A stretch of 64,000 bases of DNA. Origin: Methylocapsa sp. S129. Lineage in GTDB: Bacteria; Pseudomonadota; Alphaproteobacteria; Rhizobiales; Beijerinckiaceae. The translations under genes and the position numbers were made by a program. Numbering within the stretch: position 1 is the first letter of the stretch; every line of letters starts with the position of its first letter. Shown here one piece after another: positions 1-8,585 of the stretch. The DNA is taken from positions 62,001 to 126,000 of the forward strand of contig NZ_LMUI01000020.1 of assembly GCF_009765995.1 (NCBI RefSeq). The letters are read 5' to 3'. The notes beneath the pieces were generated by a model, which saw only the letters and a list, made by a program, of their open reading frames with translations, was not told the origin of the DNA and made no database searches.

Positions 1-44
1 GGTTTTCGGACAGCCTTGCACAAGGGGGAGTGGGAAATGGGCTT

Positions 45-1859
45 CTAATACACCCGCGCCTTCGGCTCGATATAAGCAATGTCGTTGCTCATCGTATACG
101 TATGCACCGGCCGGTAATCGATCGTCACGCTCTGCTTCTCCGGGTCGATCCAGGCGAGCGTGTGCTTCATCCATTCCTTGTCGTCGCGGTTGGGGTAATC
201 CTCGCGCGCATGGGCGCCGCGGCTTTCGAGCCGGTTGACGGCGCTGTCCATGGTGACGACGGCCTGGGCGATCAGATTGTCATATTCCATCGTCTCGATC
301 AGATCGGAGTTCCATATCAGCGAGCGATCGGTGACATGGACGTCGGCGCCGGCGCGCCAGACGTCGTGGATCAGCGTCGATCCCTCGCCGAGCACTTCGC
401 CGGTGCGGAACACCGCGCAATTGTTCTGCATCGTGCGCTGCATCTTGAGCCGCAACTCGGCCGTCGGCGTGCCGCCATTGGCGTTGCGGAAGCGATCAAG
501 GCGCGCCAAAGCGAAATCAGCGGAATCCTTCGCCAGTTCGGCATGCTTTTCGCCCGGCGTGATCAATTCGCCGGCGCGCATCGCGGCCGCGCGGCCGAAC
601 ACGACAAGATCGATCAGAGAATTGGAGCCAAGCCGGTTGGCGCCATGCACCGAGACGCAGGCGGCTTCGCCAAGCGCCATCAGGCCGGGCACGATCGCAT
701 CGGGATCGCCGCCGACTTTGGTGAGAACCTCGCCGTGATAATTGGTCGGGATGCCGCCCATATTGTAATGGACGGTCGGCAGCACCGGGATCGGCTCTTT
801 CGTGACGTCGACGCCGGCGAAAATCCGCGCGCTCTCCGAAATGCCGGGCAGGCGTTCGTGCAGAATTTTCGGATCGAGATGGTCGAGATGCAGGAAGATG
901 TGGTCCTTGAGTTTGCCGACGCCGCGGCCCTCGCGGATTTCCATCGTCATCGACCGGCTGACGACGTCGCGCGACGCGAGATCCTTGGCCGAGGGCGCAT
1001 AGCGCTCCATGAAGCGCTCGCCTTCCGAATTGGTGAGATAACCGCCCTCGCCGCGCGACCCCTCGGTGATCAGGCAGCCGGCGCCATAGATGCCGGTCGG
1101 ATGGAATTGCACGAATTCCATATCCTGCAGCGGCAGGCCCGCGCGAAGCGCCATGGCGTTGCCGTCGCCCGTGCAGGTGTGCGCTGACGTGGCGGAGAAA
1201 TAAGCGCGGCCATAGCCGCCGGTCGCCAGAATCGTCAGATGCGCGCGGAAGCGATGGATCGTGCCGTCGTCCATTTTCAGGCAGACGAGGCCGCGCACGC
1301 GGCCGTCGCTGTCTCGGATCAGGTCGATCGCGAAATATTCGATGAAGAATTCCGTTTTCGCCTTCAGCGCCTGGCCGTAGAGCGTGTGCAGGATCGCGTG
1401 GCCGGTGCGGTCGGCGGCGGCGCAGGTGCGCTGGGCGATGCCTTTGCCGTAATCGGTGGTCATGCCGCCGAACGGGCGCTGGTAGATCTTGCCTTCCTCG
1501 GTGCGCGAGAAGGGCACGCCCCAATGGTCGAGTTCATAGACGGCGGCGGGCGCCTGGCGGCAGAGATATTCGATCGCGTCCTGGTCGCCGAGCCAATCGG
1601 AGCCTTTGACCGTGTCGTACATATGCCAGCGCCAATCGTCGGGGCCCATATTGCCGAGCGAAGCGGAAATGCCGCCCTGGGCCGCCACCGTATGCGAGCG
1701 CGTCGGAAAGACCTTTGAAATGCAGGCGGTGCGCAGGCCAGCCTGCGCGCAGCCGACGCTTGCGCGCAAGCCCGCCCCGCCCGCGCCGACGACGACCACA
1801 TCGAAACTATGGTCCGTGATCGGATAGGCTTTTCGCCCGTTCGCGCCATTCGTGGCCAT
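45..1859 (-). CDS. sdhA: Succinate dehydrogenase flavoprotein subunit
   Basis: SdhA is the catalytic, FAD-carrying subunit of complex II; it oxidises succinate to fumarate on the cytoplasmic face of the membrane. The 604-residue protein has the usual length. Visible motifs are the N-terminal dinucleotide fold ([13 protein letters not shown]), the segment with the His that binds FAD covalently ([11 protein letters not shown]), the substrate and FAD region [20 protein letters not shown], and the C-terminal DYRPVHTYT segment. It follows sdhC and sdhD in the same direction, 44 bases after sdhD, so the order is sdhC-sdhD-sdhA. sdhB is expected just beyond the left edge of the window. Identification is firm. 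Confidence 0.97.
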   Translation of the reverse strand: MATNGANGRKAYPITDHSFDVVVVGAGGAGLRASVGCAQAGLRTACISKVFPTRSHTVAAQGGISASLGNMGPDDWRWHMYDTVKGSDWLGDQDAIEYLCRQAPAAVYELDHWGVPFSRTEEGKIYQRPFGGMTTDYGKGIAQRTCAAADRTGHAILHTLYGQALKAKTEFFIEYFAIDLIRDSDGRVRGLVCLKMDDGTIHRFRAHLTILATGGYGRAYFSATSAHTCTGDGNAMALRAGLPLQDMEFVQFHPTGIYGAGCLITEGSRGEGGYLTNSEGERFMERYAPSAKDLASRDVVSRSMTMEIREGRGVGKLKDHIFLHLDHLDPKILHERLPGISESARIFAGVDVTKEPIPVLPTVHYNMGGIPTNYHGEVLTKVGGDPDAIVPGLMALGEAACVSVHGANRLGSNSLIDLVVFGRAAAMRAGELITPGEKHAELAKDSADFALARLDRFRNANGGTPTAELRLKMQRTMQNNCAVFRTGEVLGEGSTLIHDVWRAGADVHVTDRSLIWNSDLIETMEYDNLIAQAVVTMDSAVNRLESRGAHAREDYPNRDDKEWMKHTLAWIDPEKQSVTIDYRPVHTYTMSNDIAYIEPKARVY

Positions 1860-1903
1860 GGATCAATGCAACCTTGTGTTGGCGAATTCTAGGACTTGAA
1901 GCT

Positions 1904-2293
1904 TCAGACGAAGCCGATGCGCAGCACCGCATAGATGCAGGCCAGCGCCAGCGCGGCGGCAAAAACCAGATTGGCCATCAGGGCCCATTCCCGCGCGCGG
2001 CCATGGATATAGTCGGCGATGATCGAGCGCATGCCGATCTGCATATGATAGATGCCGGCCAGCACGAACAGCATCATCAGGATCGCGGGAAAGGGGTGGC
2101 CGAGTTCCGCCCGTGCGCCATTATAGTCCTTGGAGAGCAGCGACAGGATGAGCCAGACAAAGGCGATCGTCAGCGGAACCAGCGCCGCGGAGGTCACCCG
2201 CATCAACCAGTCTTCGCGCATGCCCGAGCGCGCGGAGCCAAGGAAGCGGACGCGCCCAAGAGGCGTGCGCATGGAATTGAGGTCGTCGGCCAT
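1904..2293 (-). CDS. sdhD: Succinate dehydrogenase membrane anchor subunit D
   Basis: This is the small membrane anchor that, with SdhC, binds haem b and ubiquinone and holds SdhAB to the inner membrane. The protein is 129 residues from the chosen ATG, with three hydrophobic segments. The haem-ligand motif YHMQIGMRSIIADYIHG, with a His followed by DY, is characteristic of SdhD. I chose the start at 2293 because AAGGAG lies about 9 bases upstream; the longer frame from 2320 would place that site inside the gene and overlap sdhC. It sits between sdhC and sdhA. Small-subunit sequence is poorly conserved, so context helps the call. Confidence 0.93.
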   Translation of the reverse strand: MADDLNSMRTPLGRVRFLGSARSGMREDWLMRVTSAALVPLTIAFVWLILSLLSKDYNGARAELGHPFPAILMMLFVLAGIYHMQIGMRSIIADYIHGRAREWALMANLVFAAALALACIYAVLRIGFV

Positions 2294-2306
2294 GAACCTG
2301 AGCTCC

Positions 2307-2714
2307 TTAATAGACCGCAAGGCCGATCGCCCAGACGATAATCGTCAGGACGAACCCGCCGATGAGGGTGCCCATCGCCAGCCATTCGCGTTGCGGCTTG
2401 TCCATGCCATAGCCGGCGTCCCAGATAATATGCCGGATGCCGCCAAGCATGTGGTGAAACAAAGCCCAGGTGAAGCCGAGCAGGACGAGGCGGCCGAGAA
2501 TCGAATTGAGGCAGGCGGAAGCGACGCCGAAAGCTGTCGCGTCCATCGAGGTCGCGAGGAGGAACCAGGCCAGAAGCAGCACGCCGATATAAAGCGCGCC
2601 GCCCGTGATGCGATGCACGATAGACATCACGTAGGTCATGGTCGGGCGCCAAACGCTCAGATGCGGCGACAGCGGTCTGGCGCGGGGCGTCGGCGCGGCG
2701 TCTGTGGCGGCCAT
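2307..2714 (-). CDS. sdhC: Succinate dehydrogenase cytochrome b556 subunit
   Basis: SdhC is the larger haem and quinone anchor of complex II. The 135-residue protein shows the family signature: SPHLSVWRP near the N terminus, SIVHRITGG at the start of the first helix, and the haem-binding FHHMLGGIRHIIWD. Three transmembrane helices are visible. I place the start at the ATG at 2714 because the family normally begins 10-15 residues before SPHL; an in-frame ATG at 2747 would add 11 unusual residues. It is the first gene of the sdh operon and is divergent from the marR-like gene at 2927. Confidence 0.95.
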   Translation of the reverse strand: MAATDAAPTPRARPLSPHLSVWRPTMTYVMSIVHRITGGALYIGVLLLAWFLLATSMDATAFGVASACLNSILGRLVLLGFTWALFHHMLGGIRHIIWDAGYGMDKPQREWLAMGTLIGGFVLTIIVWAIGLAVY

Positions 2715-2891
2715 GGCAATGCTTTCGTTTTTGCGAAACCCGCGCATTCAACTATCGGAATCAGGCGACGTCCGCAACGGCGGGGAAGGCGGGTCTTCGC
2801 GGGGAAAGCGTCGCGCCGCTGTGTAGGGCCGCCGCGTTTTGCCGAAGCCGCGCTATTCAGGCCATTCGCGGCGGCCTTGGCTCACGATCTG

Positions 2892-2926
2892 TTGACAATT
2901 CTGATTTATGTGCATATACACTATTT
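2892..2926 (+). promoter_or_regulatory. Sigma-70-like promoter with embedded MarR-type operator
   Basis: TTGACA (2892-2897) and TATACA (2915-2920) are separated by 17 bases, close to the sigma-70 consensus. The -10 element lies inside the 12-bp sequence GTGCATATACAC (2910-2921), an imperfect palindrome. The reverse complement of this 12-mer recurs at 3356-3367, just after the marR gene and before the next gene. The simplest reading is autorepression by the MarR protein, whose ATG is at 2927. Transcription would start at or within a base or two of that ATG, so the message may be leaderless. Confidence 0.7.
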
Positions 2927-3340
2927 ATGATCGATGCTCCCTTCGACTTTAGCGCTTGCCGGCAATGCGCCTGTTCGGCGGTGCGCCGGGCGAGCCGCGC
3001 GATCACCCAGCATTATGACGCAGCGCTGCGCGGCTCGGGATTGCGAAACACGCAATTCACGCTCCTCGCGACCCTGGCGCAAGGCGGCCCCATGCCGATG
3101 ACCCGCCTGGCCGCCTTTTTGGGTCTTGAGAGAACCACCCTGACGCGCAACCTCAAAGCGCTCTTGCGCGATGGGCTTGTTGAGCAGCGCGAAGAAAAAG
3201 ATGGCCGCGTCCGCCGGATCGCTGTCACCGCGAAAGGCGAGATGGCGGCGCGCAAAGCCTTCCCGCTTTGGAAGAAAGCGCAGGACAGCGTGAGAGAAGT
3301 GACTGCGTCGTTCGATCTGGGGCTCGCCAGCGGCGGATAA
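2927..3340 (+). CDS. MarR-family transcriptional regulator
   Basis: This is a 137-residue winged-helix repressor of the MarR family. The sequence shows CACSAVRRASRAITQHYD (dimerisation helix), LRNTQFTLLATLAQ, the recognition region RLAAFLGLERTTLTRNLKAL, and the wing DGLVEQREEKDGRVRRIAVT. Three Cys near the N terminus (CRQCAC) could be redox-sensing, but that is only a possibility. The start at 2927 has no Shine-Dalgarno sequence; it lies at the predicted transcription start, consistent with leaderless expression. The next gene, 56 bases downstream on the same strand, carries an inverted copy of the upstream operator, so it is the likely regulated target. The ligand is unknown. Confidence 0.9.
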   Translation: MIDAPFDFSACRQCACSAVRRASRAITQHYDAALRGSGLRNTQFTLLATLAQGGPMPMTRLAAFLGLERTTLTRNLKALLRDGLVEQREEKDGRVRRIAVTAKGEMAARKAFPLWKKAQDSVREVTASFDLGLASGG

Positions 3341-3355
3341 ATTTTTGCCAAATAT

Positions 3356-3367
3356 GTGTATATGCAC
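3356..3367 (+). promoter_or_regulatory. Second MarR-type operator (mirror copy)
   Basis: GTGTATATGCAC at 3356-3367 is the exact reverse complement of the 12-mer at 2910-2921 in front of the marR gene. It lies 30 bases before the ATG of the membrane-protein gene at 3397. A convincing -35/-10 pair around it is not obvious, but TTGCCA is present at 3345. Binding by the adjacent MarR protein is inferred from the paired sites and from gene order. Confidence 0.6.
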
Positions 3368-3396
3368 TTAACGTCAGCAAACCAGCGGAGATCGCC

Positions 3397-4215
3397 ATGC
3401 CTTCCGAAATTCTCTCTACGATCGAGCTCACAGCGAGCGCGGCATTGGTCGTCGCGGCGCTCTCGTTCTCCTTGGCGACAACGGCGTGGCGGCGAATCCT
3501 GCTCGCGGCCCTGCTGGCTGTGTGGTTTGTCATTGTCGTCGCTTTGGGCGCGACGCTGGCGTTGGATTACGTTGGAACTCCCGGTCTCGGCGTCGCGACG
3601 GCGCTGCCTGTCGCGGCAATTTGCTTCGCCTTTTTCATGGCGCCGCCGATCCGCGCGGCGCTGTTCGCCATTCCGCTGCCCGTGCTTGTTGCGGTGAACG
3701 CCGCGCGCATCCTCGGCGTTTCCTTCATTCTGCTTTACGCGGCCCATCGACTGCCGGCACCCTTCGCGCTGTCGGCGGGTTGGGGAGACATTTTCGTTGG
3801 GCTCACCGCGTTGCCGATGGCGTGGCTCGTTGCGCGATATGGCGCACGAGTGCGGGGGCTGACGCTCGCGTGGAACGTGATCGGCCTTGTCGATTTGATC
3901 GCCGCCATCGGATTCGGCGCGACCTCATCGCCCGGACCCATCCAGATATTCAAGGTCTCGCCCGATACCTCGCTGATGACGACGCTTCCGTGGATCCTCA
4001 TCCCTTGCTTTCTCGTGCCGTGCTATCTGTCCCTGCATGTGGCGATCTTCTACAGATTGAGCCGCACGAGTCCTTCCGCGCTTGCTTCGGGCGATCGACC
4101 GGCTTCCGCTTCGCCAGCCCCCGGTTGGACATCGACGGCGAAACCGGCGTCTGGCGTCCAGTCATTCAGCCCTTTCAATGCGCTCTATCGCGCGCTTGAA
4201 CATATGTCGGCGTAG
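3397..4215 (+). CDS. Hypothetical multi-pass membrane protein
   Basis: I do not recognise the family with confidence. The 272-residue protein is hydrophobic from residue 8 to about 225, with about seven transmembrane helices. A low-complexity Ser/Ala/Pro-rich tail of about 45 residues follows. The start at 3397 is preceded by GGAG six bases upstream; the frame stays open further upstream, but that part overlaps the marR gene. The gene follows marR and has the mirrored operator in front, so it is probably repressed by that regulator and may be involved in transport or detoxification. The function is inferred from context only. Confidence 0.7.
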   Translation: MPSEILSTIELTASAALVVAALSFSLATTAWRRILLAALLAVWFVIVVALGATLALDYVGTPGLGVATALPVAAICFAFFMAPPIRAALFAIPLPVLVAVNAARILGVSFILLYAAHRLPAPFALSAGWGDIFVGLTALPMAWLVARYGARVRGLTLAWNVIGLVDLIAAIGFGATSSPGPIQIFKVSPDTSLMTTLPWILIPCFLVPCYLSLHVAIFYRLSRTSPSALASGDRPASASPAPGWTSTAKPASGVQSFSPFNALYRALEHMSA

Positions 4216-4407
4216 GAACGGGGGCTGCCGGAGCATGTCGGCGATCTGCTCTTCGAAGCGTCACGGGATACGAAATTCCGCGATGCTTTCAACTTCCGGC
4301 CTCATATCCATATAATGCGCCGCGCGCTCCTGAGCGCTTTGGCGCGAGTCGACTGCCAAGTGTGCTACGAATGGGTAGGGGAGAGCGGCAACGATGAAGG
4401 GTTTTCC

Positions 4408-5694
4408 ATGAATTCCGCCGCGCCTCAGCCGCCGCTTCCGCTCCCGCTTGAAACGCTCGATGGCCCGCTCGGCCAGCGCATTATCGAGACGCATATCTGG
4501 GCGGTGCGTGAAGGGCTGCGCGGCGCTAAAGCCTACGAACTGTTCGACGGCTTTTGTCAGCGCCTCGTCATCCATGGCGTGCCGCTGTGGCGGGCGCATG
4601 CGGCGATGGAAACGCTGCATCCGCAATGGAACGGTTACGGTTACACCTGGCGGCGCGATCTCAACGCCATTCAGCCCGAGCGCTATGCGCACGGCGAGCT
4701 TGAAGAGTCGATATGGTTGAACAGCCCTTTTCATCAGCTCATCGAACGAGCGCAGGCCGGAGAACTGAATCCCGAGATGCGCCGGCGCCTCGAGGAAGGC
4801 CCTGAGCAACGCGACTTCCCGGTGCTCCAAGAATTCTTCGCCGCGGGCGGGACAGATTATTTCGGCCATCTCTTCGAGTTTGGCGAGAATGGCGACCGCT
4901 CGCATGGTTCAGGCATCGTCTATTCCTTCACGACCGATCGGAAAGGCGGTTTCAGCGAGGACGATACGACGTTGCTGCGGGCGACGCTCCCGGCGCTTTC
5001 GCTGGCGATGAAGGGCGACGCCGGTCACGTCATCGCTTCGGGACTGCTGGGAACTTACCTTGGCGAGGACGCTGGGCGGCGCGTCCACAACGGAGCAGTC
5101 GAGCGCGGCTCGGTCGAGAGCTTGCACGCGGTGCTTTGGTATGCCGACATCCGCGGCTTCACCCCGACCAGCGATTCCGCGCCAGGTCCCGTCATCATCG
5201 ACCTGCTCAACGATGTCTTCGAGATCCTGGCCGCCGCGCTGCGCCCACGCGGCGGCCAGGTGCTCAAATTCCTTGGCGACGGCATGCTTGCGATCTTCTC
5301 CTTCGCAGATGGCGATCGCGCGGAAACCTGCCGCCGCGCGCTCGACGCCGCGCTCGAGGCGATGCAGGCGCTCGTCGTGCGCAATGAGGCGCGCGCGGCG
5401 GCGGGCTTACCGGTCGCCGCCGTCGATCTGGCTCTCCATCTTGGGGACGTACTCTACGGCAATGTTGGCGCGACCGACCGGCTCGATTTCACCGTCATCG
5501 GCCCCGCCGTCAACGAGGTCGCGCGCATTGAGGCTTTGTGTGAGCCGCTCGATCGCAAGGTTTTGGTCTCGGCCGAATTGGCCGCCGCGGTCGAGGACGG
5601 CGGCGACCGTCTCGAACCGCTCGGCCGCCACCCCTTGCGCGGCGTCAAAGCAGCGAAGGAGATATTCGCACTGAATCTGAACGCTGGACTCTAG
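4408..5694 (+). CDS. Class III adenylate/guanylate cyclase
   Basis: The protein (428 residues) has an N-terminal region of about 230 residues that resembles the sensory part of soluble alphaproteobacterial cyclases, then a C-terminal class III catalytic domain. All six canonical residues can be seen: the metal-binding Asp in WYADIRGFT (near residue 245), the Asp and Lys in LKFLGDGMLAIF (near 289), the second adenine-selecting position in DFTVIG (near 359), and the transition-state Asn and Arg in NEVARIE. The Lys/Asp pair favours ATP as substrate and cAMP as product. The ATG at 4408 is preceded by GAAGGG; a longer frame from 4315 has no such site. There is no membrane segment. The signal it senses is unknown. 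Confidence 0.9.
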   Translation: MNSAAPQPPLPLPLETLDGPLGQRIIETHIWAVREGLRGAKAYELFDGFCQRLVIHGVPLWRAHAAMETLHPQWNGYGYTWRRDLNAIQPERYAHGELEESIWLNSPFHQLIERAQAGELNPEMRRRLEEGPEQRDFPVLQEFFAAGGTDYFGHLFEFGENGDRSHGSGIVYSFTTDRKGGFSEDDTTLLRATLPALSLAMKGDAGHVIASGLLGTYLGEDAGRRVHNGAVERGSVESLHAVLWYADIRGFTPTSDSAPGPVIIDLLNDVFEILAAALRPRGGQVLKFLGDGMLAIFSFADGDRAETCRRALDAALEAMQALVVRNEARAAAGLPVAAVDLALHLGDVLYGNVGATDRLDFTVIGPAVNEVARIEALCEPLDRKVLVSAELAAAVEDGGDRLEPLGRHPLRGVKAAKEIFALNLNAGL

Positions 5695-5801
5695 CGTCCC
5701 TTGTGTCGCCGCGCGCGGCTGATCGAACTTTGCATGGCGTCATAGCGGTGCAGGACCAATCCGCTAAGATCACGCTCGGCATAGATTCGGCGCGGGGCGA
5801 A

Positions 5802-6761
5802 ATGGAGCAAGGCGAGATAGCATCCGGCCCGCGCATCGTCGCCATCGATGTGGGGCGCGGCGCCGCCCTCATCGGCATGGCGATCTATCATCTGAGCTGG
5901 GATTTCGCCCATTTCCATCTGGCGCCGCCGGATTTTCCAGTGACCCCGCCGATGCGGCTATTCTCCCATGCGGTGGCGGGCGCCTTTCTCGTGCTGGCGG
6001 GCGCATCGCTGGCGCTGGCGCATCGAAACGAGATGCGTCCCGCCGCCTTCTGGCGCCGGCTGGCGATCGTCGGCGGTGCCGCGGCGCTGGTCAGCGGCGC
6101 GAGTTATGTCTTCGCGCCGCAGCAGGCGATTTTCTTCGGCATTCTCCATTGCATAGCCGTGGCGAGCTTGCTGGCGGCGCCGTTGTTGCGCCTGCCGGTC
6201 TGGATCGCTCTCGCCCTGAGCGTCATTGTCTTCGCCGCGCCTTTGCTGATCGCCAGTCCGGCCTTCAATCCGCCCGCGCTTGTCTGGCTGGGTCTGGGGA
6301 CGATTCCGCCGCAAACGCTGGATTGGCGTCCGCTCATGCCGTGGTCGGGCGGTGTCTTTCTCGGGTTGGCGCTGACGCGGCTGAATATACAGCGCCTGAT
6401 CGCTTCGCCGCTGGCGCGCTGGCGCCCAGCGGCTGTTCCGGGGCGCGCGCTCGCCTGGGCGGGGCGGCATAGTTTGGCGATTTATCTGACCCATCAACCG
6501 ATCTTGTTCGCCATTCTATTGGCTTTTACGAGCCTGACGGGGGCCGGCGCCGGCTGGGAGGCGGCGGAATTTGCGAAGGTCTGTCAGCGCGAATGCGTCG
6601 CAGGCGGCGGCGAACCCGAAGTCTGTGCGCCGGCCTGCGCCTGCGTGGTGAAGGGATTGCAGGAAGAAGGTCTGTCGAGCGCCATCGCCCGCGATAGCCT
6701 CGATGACGCGCAGCGCGAGCACTATTCGCGCATTGTGCAGTCATGCAGCACGGGGCCATGA
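5802..6761 (+). CDS. DUF1624/heparan-alpha-glucosaminide N-acetyltransferase-like membrane protein
   Basis: This 319-residue integral membrane protein belongs to the DUF1624 group of acyltransferase-like proteins. It shows the opening IVAIDVGRGAALIGMAIYHLSWD, which here contains the family Asp and His, about eight hydrophobic helices, and SLAIYLTHQPIL near the end of the membrane part. A Cys-rich cytoplasmic tail follows (six Cys between about residues 265 and 290), as seen in some rhizobial members. The start at 5802 was chosen because the family begins shortly before RIVAIDVGRG; a longer frame begins at 5703. The substrate is unknown. It follows the cyclase gene by about 110 bases and may be a separate transcript. 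Confidence 0.75.
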   Translation: MEQGEIASGPRIVAIDVGRGAALIGMAIYHLSWDFAHFHLAPPDFPVTPPMRLFSHAVAGAFLVLAGASLALAHRNEMRPAAFWRRLAIVGGAAALVSGASYVFAPQQAIFFGILHCIAVASLLAAPLLRLPVWIALALSVIVFAAPLLIASPAFNPPALVWLGLGTIPPQTLDWRPLMPWSGGVFLGLALTRLNIQRLIASPLARWRPAAVPGRALAWAGRHSLAIYLTHQPILFAILLAFTSLTGAGAGWEAAEFAKVCQRECVAGGGEPEVCAPACACVVKGLQEEGLSSAIARDSLDDAQREHYSRIVQSCSTGP

Positions 6762-6827
6762 GGGGAGGCCGGGATTGCCTGCCGCGGGATGACTGTGTTC
6801 GTCATGGCCGTGATTGCCTGAGTCTGT

Positions 6828-7628
6828 TTATCCCAGCATCCACGCATGGTCGGGATCATTGTGGAAGCGCCAGGTCCGCTTCGGGCCGGCCATCACGTTG
6901 AGATAATAGAGGTCATAGCCATGCGGCGCGCCGACGGGATGATAGCCGCGCGGCACTAGCACGACGTCGCGGTCGCCCACCGCCAGCGTCTCGTCGAGCG
7001 AACGATCGTCGGTATAGACCCGCTGCAAGGCGAAGCCCTGTGGCGGCGACAGGCGGTGATAATAGGTCTCTTCGAGATAGGATTCGGCGGGCAGCGCGTC
7101 GCGATCGTGCTTGTGGGGCGGATAGCTCGACCAATTGCCGCCGGGCGTGATCACTTCGACGACGAGCAGGCTCTCGGCGGACGCGGTTTCCGACAGGATA
7201 TTGCGCACATGGCGCGTATTGGAGCCCTTGCCGCGCGTCAGCGTCTCGACATCGTCCGGGCCGATCACGCGCGCCGGCAATTTACCCGTCGCCGGCGCCG
7301 TGCAGATCGCGACCTCGCAATCGGTCGCGCCTTCGATCGTGTAAGCGCTATGCGCAGGCAGATAGACGGACCATGGCGTTCCTTCGAACACATGGGCGCG
7401 TCCGCCGATCGCGCCGGAATCGAAGCCCTTGGCTTTGATCCGCGCTTTGCCTGACAACACGACGATGCAGGCCTCCATCACGCCATTTTTGAGCGCGACG
7501 CGCGCGCCTTTCCGAATGTCCCGCGCCTCGAAGCCGACATAGGTCCAGCCGGCGCTTTTGGGCGTGACGCGATGTACAAGGCCGTTGGCGGATTTGCGCG
7601 GATGAACGAGCAGCTTTGAGCGCGGCAT
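6828..7628 (-). CDS. iolB: 5-deoxy-glucuronate isomerase
   Basis: IolB converts 5-deoxy-D-glucuronate to 2-deoxy-5-keto-D-gluconate, the fourth step of myo-inositol catabolism. The 266-residue protein has the expected length and two cupin halves. The metal-site region includes YPPHKHDRDALPAESYLEE, and the C-terminal signature includes PRGYHPVGAPHGYDLYYLN. GGGAG lies about 10 bases before the ATG. It is the last gene of the minus-strand iol operon, 52 bases after iolE. The cytosolic role is inferred from the family. No terminator is obvious at its 3' end. Confidence 0.96.
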   Translation of the reverse strand: MPRSKLLVHPRKSANGLVHRVTPKSAGWTYVGFEARDIRKGARVALKNGVMEACIVVLSGKARIKAKGFDSGAIGGRAHVFEGTPWSVYLPAHSAYTIEGATDCEVAICTAPATGKLPARVIGPDDVETLTRGKGSNTRHVRNILSETASAESLLVVEVITPGGNWSSYPPHKHDRDALPAESYLEETYYHRLSPPQGFALQRVYTDDRSLDETLAVGDRDVVLVPRGYHPVGAPHGYDLYYLNVMAGPKRTWRFHNDPDHAWMLG

Positions 7629-7680
7629 GGAACGCTTCTCCCTGGAGGTTTTGTTATCGCGACGAACAGCGCAGCGACAA

Positions 7681-8583
7681 TCAAATCAGCCCGCTCTCCT
7701 TGAATGCCGCCTTCAGATGCGCGACGCCTTTCTTCGCATAGGCCAGCGTCGGCGCCTTTTTCGGATCCTGTTCGGCCTCAAGCACGACCCAACCGGAATA
7801 ACCCCTCAATTCCCGGAAGACGCCGACATAATCGACAATGCCGTCGCCCGGCACGGTATAGACGCCGAGTTCATCGCCTTTACCCAGAATCGAATCGAGA
7901 AAACTCCAGTCGCCGGCGCGCGCTTCTTCCATTTTCGCTTCGCGCACGTCCTTGCAATGAACATGGCTGATGCGGCTCCTGTAGCGCCTCGCCAGCGCGG
8001 CGGGGTCGGCGCCGCCCCAGGTCGCATGGCCGGTGTCGAGCAGCAGATAGGCGGGCGGGCTGGTGTTGGCCATGAAGGCCTGGATGTCGGCTTCCGATTG
8101 AACGATCGTGCCCATGTGGTGGTGATAGCAGAGCTTGAGCCCGTCAGCGGCCAGCAGCAGTTCGGCAAGTTCCGTGATCTTGTCGCCATAGGCTTTCCAG
8201 CCGCCGGCCGGCAGATGCGGGCGCCGCGACAGGGGTTTGGCGCGATCGCCGTGGATCGCGTTGGATGTCTCGGCGACGATGAACACGTCCGTTCCCATCG
8301 CCTTGAGGAGATCGCGATGCGGCCTGGCGAGATCGAATTCCTCGCGCGCCGAGCGCTTGAGCAATTCGATCGAATGCCAGCCGCCGATGCAGGCAAGGCC
8401 ATAAGGCGCCAGCGCTGTTTTCAGCGCCAAGGGCTCGCGCGGAAATTTATTGCCAAGCTCCATGCCCTCGAAGCCCGCCTCGCGCGCTTCAGTAAGGCAG
8501 GTCGCGAGCGGCGTTTCGCCGCCGATCTCCTGCAAGTCGTCGTTGGACCAGCCGATCGGATTGGCGCCTAAACGGATCGTCAT
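7681..8583 (-). CDS. iolE: Inosose dehydratase
   Basis: IolE dehydrates scyllo-inosose (2-keto-myo-inositol) to 3D-trihydroxycyclohexane-1,2-dione. The protein is a TIM-barrel of the xylose isomerase-like family, 300 residues from the ATG at 8583. Characteristic segments are ANPIGWSNDDLQEIGG at the N terminus, CYHHHMGTIVQSEADI, LLLDTGHATWGG and HCKDVR. I prefer ATG 8583 to the in-frame TTG at 8589 because GGAG lies about 8 bases upstream of it. iolD ends two bases before this start, so translation is probably coupled. Confidence 0.96.
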   Translation of the reverse strand: MTIRLGANPIGWSNDDLQEIGGETPLATCLTEAREAGFEGMELGNKFPREPLALKTALAPYGLACIGGWHSIELLKRSAREEFDLARPHRDLLKAMGTDVFIVAETSNAIHGDRAKPLSRRPHLPAGGWKAYGDKITELAELLLAADGLKLCYHHHMGTIVQSEADIQAFMANTSPPAYLLLDTGHATWGGADPAALARRYRSRISHVHCKDVREAKMEEARAGDWSFLDSILGKGDELGVYTVPGDGIVDYVGVFRELRGYSGWVVLEAEQDPKKAPTLAYAKKGVAHLKAAFKESGLI

Positions 8584-8585
8584 TT

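Noticed and set aside
4216-4407. Possible read-through continuation of the membrane protein at 3397 past its stop codon
   Set aside because: The residues after the TAG at 4213-4215 (ERGLPEHVGDLLFEASRD) show no family I can name and the segment is followed by the cyclase start; there is not enough to claim a broken gene.
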